The notes: generated by a model not told the origin, from the letters alone. DNA of 19,638 nt from Anaerolineaceae bacterium (GCA_011620465.1 WOZC01000089.1:1-19638), one strand, 5' to 3'. Shown: positions 7,220 to 15,304, counted from the first letter of the stretch. Numbers and translations are program-made.

Positions 7220-8269
7220 ATGAAAAATTTGAAACTAACTCGTAGAAATTTTCTTAAATCTATGGGGTTGGGCGCTTTAGGCATGATGATGACTGAAGCC
7301 ACGCCAGCCTCCGCCGCTTTATTTGTTTGGGGTCCGGATACTCGTCTGGGACGGATACTGCGTTTTAAATTACAGGTCAAAAAAGAACCGAATCATTTGG
7401 CTGACTCAGTGGATACGCTCATGTACGATGAGGTTGTGCCAATTTCAAGGATGTTCCACACCACCAACATTTACGGAAAAAAGCTGCCTTGGTATGAGAT
7501 TGGACCTGGCCAATACGTAGATGCAACCTGGGTTCAACCAGTTTATAACCGACCTAACCCAATCGATAACCGACCAATTCCGGAAGAAGGCTGCCTGGGT
7601 GAGATTACCGTTCCGCTTGCCCCGGTTTACAGCAAGCCAAATGTTCGGGATATTCATCGCACCTTTTATTACGAAAATAACTTCTGGATTATCGGTAAAA
7701 CGACAGATGAGAAGGGCTTTCCCTGGTACGAGCTTTGGGATGACCTTAGCGGAGTGTCCTATTTTGTGCAAGCTAACACGATTCGCCGCTTCGAAGCTGA
7801 AGAACTCACACCCATGAGAACTGAAGTTCCACAGGATCAGAAGCGCCTGGTGCTGGAACTGGGCTACCAGGTTGTTCGTGCTTACGAATTCAACAAGCCT
7901 GTCTGGGAGGCACCCGTTTCGTCTGGCAAGATCGATGGCTCTACTCCTATCGGGCGCTGGATGACCAACCGCAAACGTCCCTGCCGCCGGATGGTGAATG
8001 AACCTCATAACCCTAACGTCTATGACTTGCCAGGCGTTCCCTGGGTTAGTTACATCACAATCGAAGGCGTTGCCTTTCATGGTGCTTATTGGCATGCGAA
8101 CTGGGGTCACGTGATGAGTAATGGCTGTATCAATATGAAAAACGATGACGCTAAGTGGCTGTATCGATGGACGACCCCTGAAGTCCCATTTAACCAATAT
8201 TTTCAAGATGACGTTCTTGGAACGCGAGTGGATGTGGTGACTGGCTACGGTGATTTACCGAAAGAATGA
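7220..8269 (+). CDS. Tat-type exported L,D-transpeptidase (YkuD) with SH3-like N-terminal region
   Basis: This 349-residue second transpeptidase of the operon starts with a twin-arginine signal: KLTRRNFLKS with Arg8-Arg9, a hydrophobic stretch, and a likely cleavage site near TPASA-AL at about residue 33. Residues 35-195 form a beta-rich region with two probable SH3-like wall-binding units (PWYEIGPGQYVDATWV and PWYELWDDLSGVSYFVQA). Residues from about 205 onward are the YkuD domain, with His287 and Ser300-Asn301-Gly302-Cys303. The position before Gly-Cys is Asn where many members have His. ATG 7220 is preferred; a TTG at 7214 would overlap the upstream stop. The start lies two bases after the previous stop, so translation is likely coupled. 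It is secreted without a membrane anchor, unlike its neighbour. Confidence 0.85.
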   Translation: MKNLKLTRRNFLKSMGLGALGMMMTEATPASAALFVWGPDTRLGRILRFKLQVKKEPNHLADSVDTLMYDEVVPISRMFHTTNIYGKKLPWYEIGPGQYVDATWVQPVYNRPNPIDNRPIPEEGCLGEITVPLAPVYSKPNVRDIHRTFYYENNFWIIGKTTDEKGFPWYELWDDLSGVSYFVQANTIRRFEAEELTPMRTEVPQDQKRLVLELGYQVVRAYEFNKPVWEAPVSSGKIDGSTPIGRWMTNRKRPCRRMVNEPHNPNVYDLPGVPWVSYITIEGVAFHGAYWHANWGHVMSNGCINMKNDDAKWLYRWTTPEVPFNQYFQDDVLGTRVDVVTGYGDLPKE

Positions 8270-8298
8270 TTGTTAACCTAATACTTATAAATAACTTC

Positions 8299-8304
8299 TA
8301 TAAT
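8299..8304 (+). promoter_or_regulatory. -10 box for the hypothetical gene at 8334
   Basis: TATAAT at 8299-8304 lies 29 bases before GTG 8334. No -35 hexamer fits: TTGTTA at 8270-8275 gives a spacer of 23 bases. Confidence 0.35.
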
Positions 8305-8333
8305 AATGCCAGAACAGGAATGAAAGGACTTCT

Positions 8334-8753
8334 GTGAAAAAGGCAATATTTGAAGGTATGATATTTGATTCGGTTGGAAGGCAACTACCGGTTGTTTATG
8401 TTGGCGATGAACCTACTTATGTGATTGATGACAGCGGATTTGAACGCCATGTTCCTGCAGGGGAGATTGATTGGCAAGTCTGGGAATTTTTGTCCCAGGG
8501 TATTGAAGGAAATGAAGATTTCCTTAGCGAACAAACCGCGAAATTGCTCGGTCAGGATGACATTTTCTCGATTGCGGTCATACGCAACCAGTTTGAAAAC
8601 CGCGATAAACAGTTTCTTGAAATGCAAGAGAAGGGCTTTCCGTATGATATGCGAATGTATATGACCATGGCCGGCTTCCAGGTTGTGGTAAATCATCGAG
8701 GTGATGTTTTGGAAGTGAAACAACCTGCAGTAACTAACGGGGATGAGGATTAG
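8334..8753 (+). CDS. unrecognised 139-residue acidic protein
   Basis: I do not recognise this protein. It is soluble, with no signal peptide or membrane helix. It has a beta-rich start (KKAIFEGMIFDSVGRQLPVVYV), a central helical part (WQVWEFLSQG, then SEQTAKLLGQDDIFSIAVIRNQFENRDKQF), and a C-terminal strand pair (AGFQVVVNHRGDVLEV). The GTG start is supported by AAAGGA at 8323-8328 with five-base spacing and by a -10 box upstream. Codon use resembles its neighbours, so it is very likely a real gene. It lies between the wall-enzyme operon and the thioredoxin-like gene, in the same orientation. No cysteines are present, so a redox role is unlikely. Confidence 0.75.
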   Translation: MKKAIFEGMIFDSVGRQLPVVYVGDEPTYVIDDSGFERHVPAGEIDWQVWEFLSQGIEGNEDFLSEQTAKLLGQDDIFSIAVIRNQFENRDKQFLEMQEKGFPYDMRMYMTMAGFQVVVNHRGDVLEVKQPAVTNGDED

Positions 8754-8849
8754 CACTTCTCCAACTCTCCTGCTTACCCGAATTCCACAAGATAGACAAA
8801 TTACAGGCGAAATCCCTTCGCAACCTCCTTTGTAACCAGAGCAACCTGA

Positions 8850-8855
8850 TAAAAT
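8850..8855 (+). promoter_or_regulatory. -10 box very close to the thioredoxin-TPR start codon
   Basis: TAAAAT at 8850-8855 ends nine bases before ATG 8865. TTGTAA at 8830-8835 is a possible -35, but the spacer is only 14 bases. If used, transcription would start within a few bases of the ATG. Confidence 0.3.
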
Positions 8856-8864
8856 AGAGTTACG

Positions 8865-9695
8865 ATGATGCCAATAAATATTATCGACGTAAACGAAGAG
8901 ACCTTTGAGTTTGAGGTTGTGAACTATTCGACCCAAATGCCGGTTGTTGTCGACCTGTGGGCACCCTGGTGTATTCCTTGCCGTGTGCAGTCACAATCCC
9001 TTGCACGACTTGCCCAGGAAGCAGACGGAGAATTTCGCCTGGCACGAATTAATGTTGATGAGCAAGCTCGGCTGGCAGAGCGCTTGAAAGTAACCAAAGT
9101 CCCTGCTATCAAAGCCTTCTTAGACGGGCGGGTGGTTGCTGAATATGTGGGCGTGTTGTCCGAGAAAAACCTGCGTATGTTCGTTGACCGGATCATGCCA
9201 CGCACTGGCTCTCTATTGTTGGTCAAGGGAAACAGTTTAATGCTGCTGGGTGAATTTGAAGAAGCCCAAACTGCTCTTGAACAGTATGTCATCGAAAGCC
9301 ATAGTGAACCGGCGGGTTTGCTTGCTTACGCCCGCCTCTTGCTCTACCAGGGGAATGGCAAGTCAGCCTTGCAAATCCTCGAGCACTTTCCAACCAGTCC
9401 AGAATCGGCCTTGAGCAGCGTGTTATTGCCTGTCGCAAAGGCATATTTGGACCCGGAATTGGAAAAAATCGCGCTCGATAACCCGCTTGAATCTGCTTTT
9501 CGGAATGCTATCAGACTGGCAAAACGCGGAAAAATCCTGATTGCTCTGGATGGCTTGCTGGGTATTCTCAAGAAGGATAAAAATTACCGTGCCGGGCAGG
9601 CTAAAGCTGTCTATCTTGGTTTGTTGGAAGTCTTGAGCGATGACCACCAAAATGTGCGCCAATATCGCTCGGATTTATCAACAGCGTTGTTCTAA
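8865..9695 (+). CDS. thioredoxin-TPR co-chaperone, CnoX/YbbN-like
   Basis: This 276-residue protein has an N-terminal thioredoxin domain (residues 1-110) and a C-terminal TPR-like helical domain (about 115-276) that ends in YRSDLSTALF, similar to the end of E. coli CnoX (YbbN). The thioredoxin active site is intact: WCIPC with Cys36 and Cys39, and the cis-proline segment TKVPAIKAF. E. coli CnoX lacks the first cysteine and acts as a holdase that hands clients to GroEL. Members with an intact CxxC may also reduce disulfides. ATG 8865 and ATG 8868 are adjacent and either could be used; no Shine-Dalgarno sequence is visible. Its stop codon overlaps the gltX stop on the opposite strand. Confidence 0.85.
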   Translation: MMPINIIDVNEETFEFEVVNYSTQMPVVVDLWAPWCIPCRVQSQSLARLAQEADGEFRLARINVDEQARLAERLKVTKVPAIKAFLDGRVVAEYVGVLSEKNLRMFVDRIMPRTGSLLLVKGNSLMLLGEFEEAQTALEQYVIESHSEPAGLLAYARLLLYQGNGKSALQILEHFPTSPESALSSVLLPVAKAYLDPELEKIALDNPLESAFRNAIRLAKRGKILIALDGLLGILKKDKNYRAGQAKAVYLGLLEVLSDDHQNVRQYRSDLSTALF

Positions 9696-11119
9696 TCCAA
9701 CTTTTCCAAGCCCAAACTTATCCTTCGCAAGGTTTCGTCTTTGCCCAAAATGACCGCCAATTCTGTGGCGCCGCCAGGGGAAATTTCCTGCCCAGATAAT
9801 GCCGTGCGGATGGGCCACATGACCGTGCCCACTTTCAAGCCCAGCGACAGGGCTAATCCTTTGAGGACAGCAAACAAATTCTCGTTGCTCCATTCCTCAA
9901 TCTCTGCGAAAAGCGGCTGCACTGCCTGGAGAACCTGTTTTGAACTTTCTGGCGTTGATTTGGACTTTTGGTGGGCAAACAGCTCGGCTTCATACGAAGG
10001 CAACTTGCCAAAGAAACCGACCAGTCCAGGAATGTCGCTCAAATTTTCAGTACGCACCTGGATCAACGCGCTTATCTGCTCTAAATTAAAGCGTTCAAAA
10101 CCAGCAGGATAGTAGGGCAGGGCTCGTCTGTGAAATTCCTTCGGGCTCAGCGCGCGGATATGCTCACCGTTCAGCCAACGTAGTTTATCAAACGAGAAGG
10201 CGGCGTTGGATTTAACGATGCGGTTCATATCAAACGCCGTGACCAAATCTGGCAGCAGGAAGTATTCGCGCTCATCGCCAGGGTTCCAACCTAACAGGGC
10301 AACATAATTCACGATTGCCTCAGGCAGATAACCCATCCTGACTAAATCTTCAAACGAGGGATCGCCCTTGCGTTTGCTCAGCTTACTACCGTCTTCCTTG
10401 ATGATGTGGGGCAGGTGAATGTATTCCGGGCGCTCCCACCCGAATGCCTGGTACAACAAATTATATTTTGGCGTTGAGGTCAGGTATTCCTGCCCGCGAA
10501 TCACATGCGTGATCGCCATCAAGTGATCATCAACTACATTAGCAAAGTTGTAAGTCGGAAAACCGTCTGATTTCAGCAGTACCTGGTCGTCCAATTGGGC
10601 ATGATCAATGCTGATTTCGCCATAGACATGATCAAAAAAGGTGCTCACGCCCTGGTCCGGGATGCGCTGCCTGATGACTGGCATTATCCCCTCGTTGAAT
10701 TTTGCCTTGACTTCGTCCGGGCTCAAATTTCGGCAGGGATCGCGATAGCCCTGCGTGCGCTCGCCTGTTTTCTCCAGGATGGGTTTGTCTTCTTTTTGGC
10801 AAAAACAAAAATACGCGTGCCCGCTATTGGTCAGTTTTTTGGCATATTCTTTGTAAATCGGCAGCCGCTGGCTCTGAACGTAGGGACCATAGCCGCCATC
10901 TTTGTCGGGTCCTTCATCGTATTCGATCCCAGCCAGACGCAAACCGTTGTAAATCGCCTGGACCGATTCCGGGACGTTGCGGTTTTGATCGGTGTCTTCA
11001 ATACGGAGGATAAAAGTACCGCCAGCTCCTTTGGCGGTCAGGTAAGCATATAGTGCGGTTCGCAGGTTTCCAATGTGCATGTAGCCAGTGGGGCTGGGGG
11101 CAAAACGAGTTCTGAACAT
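9692..11119 (-). CDS. gltX: glutamate--tRNA ligase
   Basis: This 475-residue class I aminoacyl-tRNA synthetase charges tRNA-Glu with glutamate. FAPSPTGYMHIGNLRTAL is at residues 6-23, with the HIGH-type motif HIGN at 15-18. The KMSKS-type motif KLSKR is at 246-250. Between them, Cys105-x-Cys107 and Cys129 (YRDPC) resemble the zinc site of the E. coli enzyme. ATG 11119 is chosen because the conserved FRTRFAPSPTG begins right after it and GGAAG precedes it; the longer in-frame extension to 11176 has no family match. It lies downstream of uvrA on the same strand, after a 132-base gap. It converges with the thioredoxin-TPR gene, the two stops overlapping within the four bases CTAA. No second GltX or GatCAB gene is in view. 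Confidence 0.95.
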   Translation of the reverse strand: MFRTRFAPSPTGYMHIGNLRTALYAYLTAKGAGGTFILRIEDTDQNRNVPESVQAIYNGLRLAGIEYDEGPDKDGGYGPYVQSQRLPIYKEYAKKLTNSGHAYFCFCQKEDKPILEKTGERTQGYRDPCRNLSPDEVKAKFNEGIMPVIRQRIPDQGVSTFFDHVYGEISIDHAQLDDQVLLKSDGFPTYNFANVVDDHLMAITHVIRGQEYLTSTPKYNLLYQAFGWERPEYIHLPHIIKEDGSKLSKRKGDPSFEDLVRMGYLPEAIVNYVALLGWNPGDEREYFLLPDLVTAFDMNRIVKSNAAFSFDKLRWLNGEHIRALSPKEFHRRALPYYPAGFERFNLEQISALIQVRTENLSDIPGLVGFFGKLPSYEAELFAHQKSKSTPESSKQVLQAVQPLFAEIEEWSNENLFAVLKGLALSLGLKVGTVMWPIRTALSGQEISPGGATELAVILGKDETLRRISLGLEKLD

Positions 11120-11147
11120 AGTCACTTCCGATGAATAAGATTGCTGA

Positions 11148-11233
11148 ATCGTACCATAAAGTGATGCCCAATCCAAAAGGAGGCATAATTTCTCAGGCTG
11201 AATCGCAAATTTTAACCCAGCAAATGGTACGAT
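11148..11233. repeat. 10-bp inverted repeat spanning the uvrA-gltX gap
   Basis: ATCGTACCAT (11148-11157) and ATGGTACGAT (11224-11233) are perfect inverted copies separated by 66 bases. They fall within the 132-base gap between the uvrA stop and the gltX start. On the gltX strand the left copy contains TACGAT, a possible -10 box. The repeat could fold in the gltX leader, but no known riboswitch or T-box motif was recognised. Confidence 0.5.
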
Positions 11234-11251
11234 CAGTAATACAGCAAAAGA

Positions 11252-14158
11252 TTAATGCTTGCAGACTTTCTCGTGATGCTGCAGAACATACTTCTGCAGA
11301 TACTGACCGGTATAGCTGTCAGGTGTGCCGCACACCTGCTCTGGTGTGCCCTGGGCGATAATTTCTCCACCATTCAGACCGCCATCTGGTCCGAGATCGA
11401 TGATCCAATCCGCCACCTTGATGATGTCCATATTGTGCTCGATGATCAGCACGGTGTTACCGCTGTCTACCAGGGCTTGTAAAACTTCAATTAACATGTG
11501 AACATCAGCAGCATGTAATCCGACTGAGGGCTCATCCAGAACGTAAAGCGTTCTTCCGGTAGCAATGCGGGAAAGTTCTTTTGCCAGTTTGATTCTTTGA
11601 GCTTCACCACCTGATAGCGTAGGAGCAGGTTGACCAAGCCGAATGTAACCCAATCCGACATCGTGAAGGGTTTGCAAGCGGCGTTTTATCTTTGGGAATG
11701 CGTCGAAAAATTCAATCGCGCTCTCAACCGTCATGTCCAAAATTTCAGCGATGTTCTTGTCTTTGAATCGGACCTGCAAGGTCTCGTGGTTGTAGCGAGT
11801 TCCGCGGCAGACCTCGCAAGGTACATATACGTCTGGAAGGAACTGCATTTCGATCTTCAATTGTCCTTCACCCATGCAGGCTTCACAGCGACCGCCCTTG
11901 ACGTTGAAAGAAAAACGACCTTTTTGAAAACCGCGTATCTTTGATTCAGGCAACTCCGCGAAAAGATCGCGGATGTTGTCGAATAGTCCGGTATAAGTTG
12001 CCGGGTTGGAGCGTGGGGTCCGCCCGATGGGTGTCTGATCGATGTTGATGATCTTGTCCAGGTGCTGCGTCCCATCAATGCCCTCATGTTTACCGGGATT
12101 GGTGTGGGCTCGCATCAGTTTTCTTGCCAGGGCGTTATAGAGGATATCAACCATCAAGGTCGATTTGCCCGAACCGGAAACGCCCGTGATACATACCAAT
12201 TTCCCTAATGGGATATCGACATCGATATTCTTCAAATTGTTTTCTGCTGCGCCCTTAATTCTCAGGAAATTGCCATTTCCCTGGCGGCGTTCCTCGGGAA
12301 GAGGCACAATTTTCCTTCCGGAAAGATAATCGCCAGTAATTGAATTTGGCTCAGCTTCGATATCCTCGGGTGTTCCCTCAGCGACCAACCAGCCGCCTTG
12401 CTCGCCTGCGCCGGGTCCGAGATCGACGATCCAATCGGCGTTGCGCATAGTCTCTTCGTCGTGTTCGACAACCAGGACCGTGTTGCCCAAGTCGCGCAAA
12501 CCTTTGAGAGTATCCAGAAGCTTGTCGTTATCACGGGGATGCAAACCGATCGAAGGTTCATCCAGTACATATAAAACACCCATCAATTTGGAGCCAATCT
12601 GGGTTGCCAGGCGAATGCGCTGGGCTTCTCCGCCGCTGAGTGTGGAGGCGGAGCGTTCCAGGGTCAGGTATTCGAGCCCGACGTCAGTCAGAAAGTTCAG
12701 GCGGGCTTGGATCTCGCGCAGAATGCGCTCTGCGATCACCTGGTCGCGTTTGTTCAAGGGAGTTTCTTTTTGGGATTCGAGTCGGTTTATCCAGTCCAAT
12801 AGCTGATCGACGGGGAATTGGGTCACTTCGATGATATTTTTCTCATCCACTGTTACACCCAGAGCTTCTTTGCGCAGTCGTTTACCACCACACTCGGGGC
12901 AGGGGGTTTGCGTGATATAGGCTCTAAGTTTGGTACGGATCCAGTCCGACTGGGTTTCCAGGTATCGGCGCTGCATGTTTCCTATCACGCCTTCGTAAGC
13001 AGTGTTGAAGGTCCCACTACGTCCATTCCTGCCTACGTAATGGACCGTGATTTCCTTACCTTCTGTTCCAAACAAGATTAAATCCTGTTGTTGTTTGGTC
13101 AGTTTCTCAAATGGATCATCCAGGCTGAAATGATAATATTCCGCCAACGTTTCCAGCATTTGCCAGAGGTAACCACCAGCATCTTTCGGATCCCATTCCT
13201 GATTTTTAATCGCACCTTGTTTGAGTGAGAGCGATTTATCCGGAATCACAAGGTTAGGGTCGATATCTTCCCGAAAACCAAGTCCCTGGCAAGTGGGACA
13301 CGCGCCATGAGGCGTGTTGAATGAAAAGGTGCGGGGTTCAATTTCGATTAATATCGAGCCGTGCTCCGGACATGCCAGGTTCTCAGAGAACTGGCGATCT
13401 TCGGGTGGATCACTGCTCAAATTCTGGATGGTCACATAACCTTCGCCAATCCGCAAAGCAGTCTCGACCGAGTCGGTCAGACGGGTGATGGTATTGAGCC
13501 GGTCTTCTTCATTATCAAAGGCCTGAATCACAAGGCGGTCGACCACAGCCTCGATGGTGTGTTTTTTGTAGCGGTCAAGCTCAATTTCATCATCCAGTGA
13601 ATGAACTTCTCCATTTACGCGCACACGGGTAAAACCGGATTTGGTGATCTCTTTGAAAAGAGACTGGTAAGTGCCTTTGCGTTCGCGCACCATGGGTGCC
13701 AGCACCAGCAAGCGGGAACCTTCTGGCATCGTCAGGATGCTGTCCACGATTTCCTGGGCGGACTGCTTTTGGACCGTCCGTCCGCAAATCGGGCAATGGG
13801 GTATGCCGACCCGGGCAAAGAGCAGACGCAGATAATCGAATATTTCAGTGACGGTGCCGACGGTTGAACGCGGGTTGTTGGAGGTCGACTTTTGATCGAT
13901 CGATACAGCCGGCGAAAGACCTTCGATCGAATCGACATCCGGCTTGTTCATCTGACCCAGGAACTGGCGGGCATAAGATGATAGGGATTCGACGTAGCGT
14001 CGCTGCCCTTCGGCAAAAATGGTATCAAATGCAAGCGAACTCTTACCTGAACCGGAAATACCGGTCAGAACAACCAGTTTATCCCGGGGGATTTCTACGT
14101 TGATGTTCTTTAAATTATGTTCACGCGCGCCGTTAATGCGCAGATTATTTTGATTCAT
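11252..14158 (-). CDS. uvrA: excinuclease ABC subunit A
   Basis: This 968-residue UvrA is the damage-recognition ATPase of nucleotide excision repair; it loads UvrB on damaged DNA. Two ABC ATPase modules are present. The first has a Walker A GISGSGKSS at residues 33-41 and a signature LSGGEAQRIRLA near 506. The second has GVSGSGKST near 660 and LSGGEAQRIKLA near 846. Zinc sites are CPICG near 121, CPEH...CPTC near 260-285 (one ligand position being His), and CEAC...CEVC near 755-785. The length is normal for UvrA. ATG 14158 is supported by GGAG nine bases upstream and by the conserved RINGAREHNLKNI that follows. The start of uvrB lies near the right edge of the window on the other strand. Confidence 0.97.
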   Translation of the reverse strand: MNQNNLRINGAREHNLKNINVEIPRDKLVVLTGISGSGKSSLAFDTIFAEGQRRYVESLSSYARQFLGQMNKPDVDSIEGLSPAVSIDQKSTSNNPRSTVGTVTEIFDYLRLLFARVGIPHCPICGRTVQKQSAQEIVDSILTMPEGSRLLVLAPMVRERKGTYQSLFKEITKSGFTRVRVNGEVHSLDDEIELDRYKKHTIEAVVDRLVIQAFDNEEDRLNTITRLTDSVETALRIGEGYVTIQNLSSDPPEDRQFSENLACPEHGSILIEIEPRTFSFNTPHGACPTCQGLGFREDIDPNLVIPDKSLSLKQGAIKNQEWDPKDAGGYLWQMLETLAEYYHFSLDDPFEKLTKQQQDLILFGTEGKEITVHYVGRNGRSGTFNTAYEGVIGNMQRRYLETQSDWIRTKLRAYITQTPCPECGGKRLRKEALGVTVDEKNIIEVTQFPVDQLLDWINRLESQKETPLNKRDQVIAERILREIQARLNFLTDVGLEYLTLERSASTLSGGEAQRIRLATQIGSKLMGVLYVLDEPSIGLHPRDNDKLLDTLKGLRDLGNTVLVVEHDEETMRNADWIVDLGPGAGEQGGWLVAEGTPEDIEAEPNSITGDYLSGRKIVPLPEERRQGNGNFLRIKGAAENNLKNIDVDIPLGKLVCITGVSGSGKSTLMVDILYNALARKLMRAHTNPGKHEGIDGTQHLDKIINIDQTPIGRTPRSNPATYTGLFDNIRDLFAELPESKIRGFQKGRFSFNVKGGRCEACMGEGQLKIEMQFLPDVYVPCEVCRGTRYNHETLQVRFKDKNIAEILDMTVESAIEFFDAFPKIKRRLQTLHDVGLGYIRLGQPAPTLSGGEAQRIKLAKELSRIATGRTLYVLDEPSVGLHAADVHMLIEVLQALVDSGNTVLIIEHNMDIIKVADWIIDLGPDGGLNGGEIIAQGTPEQVCGTPDSYTGQYLQKYVLQHHEKVCKH

Positions 14159-14178
14159 TTCATTCTGCTCCGCGCAAT

Positions 14179-14207
14179 ATTATAAATCAAATGTTCTATA
14201 TTTGAAA
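14179..14207 (-). promoter_or_regulatory. uvrA promoter with an inverted repeat in the spacer
   Basis: On the minus strand TATAAT (14184-14179) is preceded after 17 bases by a weak TTTCAA (14207-14202). The inverted repeat TCAAAT-N7-ATTTGA (14187-14205) lies over the spacer and the -35 region, where a repressor would block transcription. An SOS-type operator is possible, but the LexA site of this lineage is not known to me. Confidence 0.42.
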
Positions 14208-15278
14208 CTATGATTCGGAATAAACCCGGTTGTTTTTTGCCTGTTTACGGTTGATCAGGAAGTAAACCAAAAAACCAATCATAACCGGGATCCAGAAGGA
14301 AATCAGGCGATACACCAAAATTACCACCAGGGCGATGTCATCCGGTACACCAAGACTGGTAAAGAGAGCCGCCATGGAGGTCTCGATGACCCCCAAACCA
14401 CCTGGAACAATAAAAGCCATTTTTGCCAACAAAAGCGGCAAACCATAACCGGCAAACAAGATCCCCAGGTTAATTTTGTATCCTGCGGCAAGGAAGATCA
14501 GGTACATCATCAGCAGATCAAAACAATAATAACCAACCGTACCCAAGAGAGGACGCCACCAGTTCCCTTTTCCCATTTGTTTCCAGGCGGTGATAAAAAT
14601 ATTCAGACGCATTTGGGTCGCTTCGGGATCGTATGGTTTATTTCTAAAACGGTTCCAGTTCCAAAGAGCCCAATTGACCACTTTAAACGCTGCTTTTGGA
14701 AAAGCAAGCCCAACGAGGTAACCAAAAGAAAACACCAGTAGCAGGGCGATGAAAATGGAATATTGAATCAGCTGGCTTTCTGACAAATGACCAGTAACTT
14801 GCAGGGTGATGATCCCTGCAATGGCGATCAGAATCAAGGGTATGTTCGCAAGCATGGAAGGCAACAACCCAGCCACAACCGCGTTTGATTTCCTCACTCC
14901 TTTTTGCGCGAACAACCCGAAAGTGGTCGCTGCTGAGCCTACCCATCCACCAGCCACGATACCGATGCTGTAGGATGAGAGGAAGATAGCGGTACATTCC
15001 AGCACCGAAAGGTTGTGCCCCTGGATATCCAGGACGGCTTTCAGCGAATAACCATAACTGAGGTATACCAGGCTCTCTGAAACCACTGCTGTCAGAACAA
15101 GCCACCAAATCATTTCCTTCAGAACAGTGACTGCCTCGTTTAAGTTCAGCAATCTTGGCAAAATCAGGTTAACAGCCAACCCGAGAATAATGATCAGAAT
15201 AAATATCTGCCATGTTTTCCTCTTTTTTACAGGGTTGGTTTCTTCAGTCGATTCCATGTTTTGCTCTTTATTCCACAT
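14208..15278 (-). CDS. flippase-like integral membrane protein (LPG_synthase_TM / YbhN-AglD family)
   Basis: This 356-residue protein has about eight hydrophobic segments, starting near residues 23-40, 57-75, 95-118, 135-160, 173-195, 247-265, 271-297 and 318-343. It matches the membrane domain shared by YbhN, AglD and the flippase part of MprF. The best mark is VPGGLGVIETSMAALF (residues 291-306), with SSYSIGIVAGGWVGSAATTF (101-120) as the first conserved loop. The family is linked to moving lipids or lipid-linked sugars across the membrane; the substrate here is unknown. The aminoacyl-transfer domain of MprF is absent. Two starts are possible: ATG 15278, preceded by GGTGA, or ATG 15257, preceded by AAAGAG. 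The promoter at 15317-15344 serves it, and it lies 49 bases upstream of uvrA. Confidence 0.82.
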   Translation of the reverse strand: MWNKEQNMESTEETNPVKKRKTWQIFILIIILGLAVNLILPRLLNLNEAVTVLKEMIWWLVLTAVVSESLVYLSYGYSLKAVLDIQGHNLSVLECTAIFLSSYSIGIVAGGWVGSAATTFGLFAQKGVRKSNAVVAGLLPSMLANIPLILIAIAGIITLQVTGHLSESQLIQYSIFIALLLVFSFGYLVGLAFPKAAFKVVNWALWNWNRFRNKPYDPEATQMRLNIFITAWKQMGKGNWWRPLLGTVGYYCFDLLMMYLIFLAAGYKINLGILFAGYGLPLLLAKMAFIVPGGLGVIETSMAALFTSLGVPDDIALVVILVYRLISFWIPVMIGFLVYFLINRKQAKNNRVYSES

Positions 15279-15282
15279 AAAT

Positions 15283-15304
15283 TCACCGGAGATTTTCCCG
15301 GTGA
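15283..15304 (-). promoter_or_regulatory. leader hairpin covering a possible ribosome site
   Basis: TCACCGG (15283-15289) and CCGGTGA (15298-15304) form a perfect 7-bp stem with an 8-base loop, ending four bases upstream of ATG 15278. On the minus strand the arm nearest the start contains GGTGA, the only Shine-Dalgarno-like sequence for that ATG, so folding would hide it. If the start is ATG 15257, the hairpin is simply part of the leader. Confidence 0.35.

Noticed and set aside
8117..8128. Ser-Asn-Gly-Cys in place of Ser-His-Gly-Cys in the second L,D-transpeptidase, as a sign of inactivation
   Set aside because: The catalytic Cys303, Ser300 and His287 are kept, and the residue before Gly-Cys varies in active members; B. 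subtilis YkuD has Lys there.
11131..11361. Plus-strand open frame with an AAAGGAGG before it
   Set aside because: The frame overlaps uvrA antisense, no start codon sits at the right distance from the ribosome-like site, and the peptide has no family character.
12640..13081. Several open frames opposite uvrA
   Set aside because: They are shadows of the uvrA coding frame with no ribosome sites and biased residue content.
13360..13378. His in place of one Cys in a UvrA zinc site (CPEH) as damage to the protein
   Set aside because: His can bind zinc, and as far as I recall the CPEH form also occurs in UvrA of other bacteria; the rest of the protein is intact.
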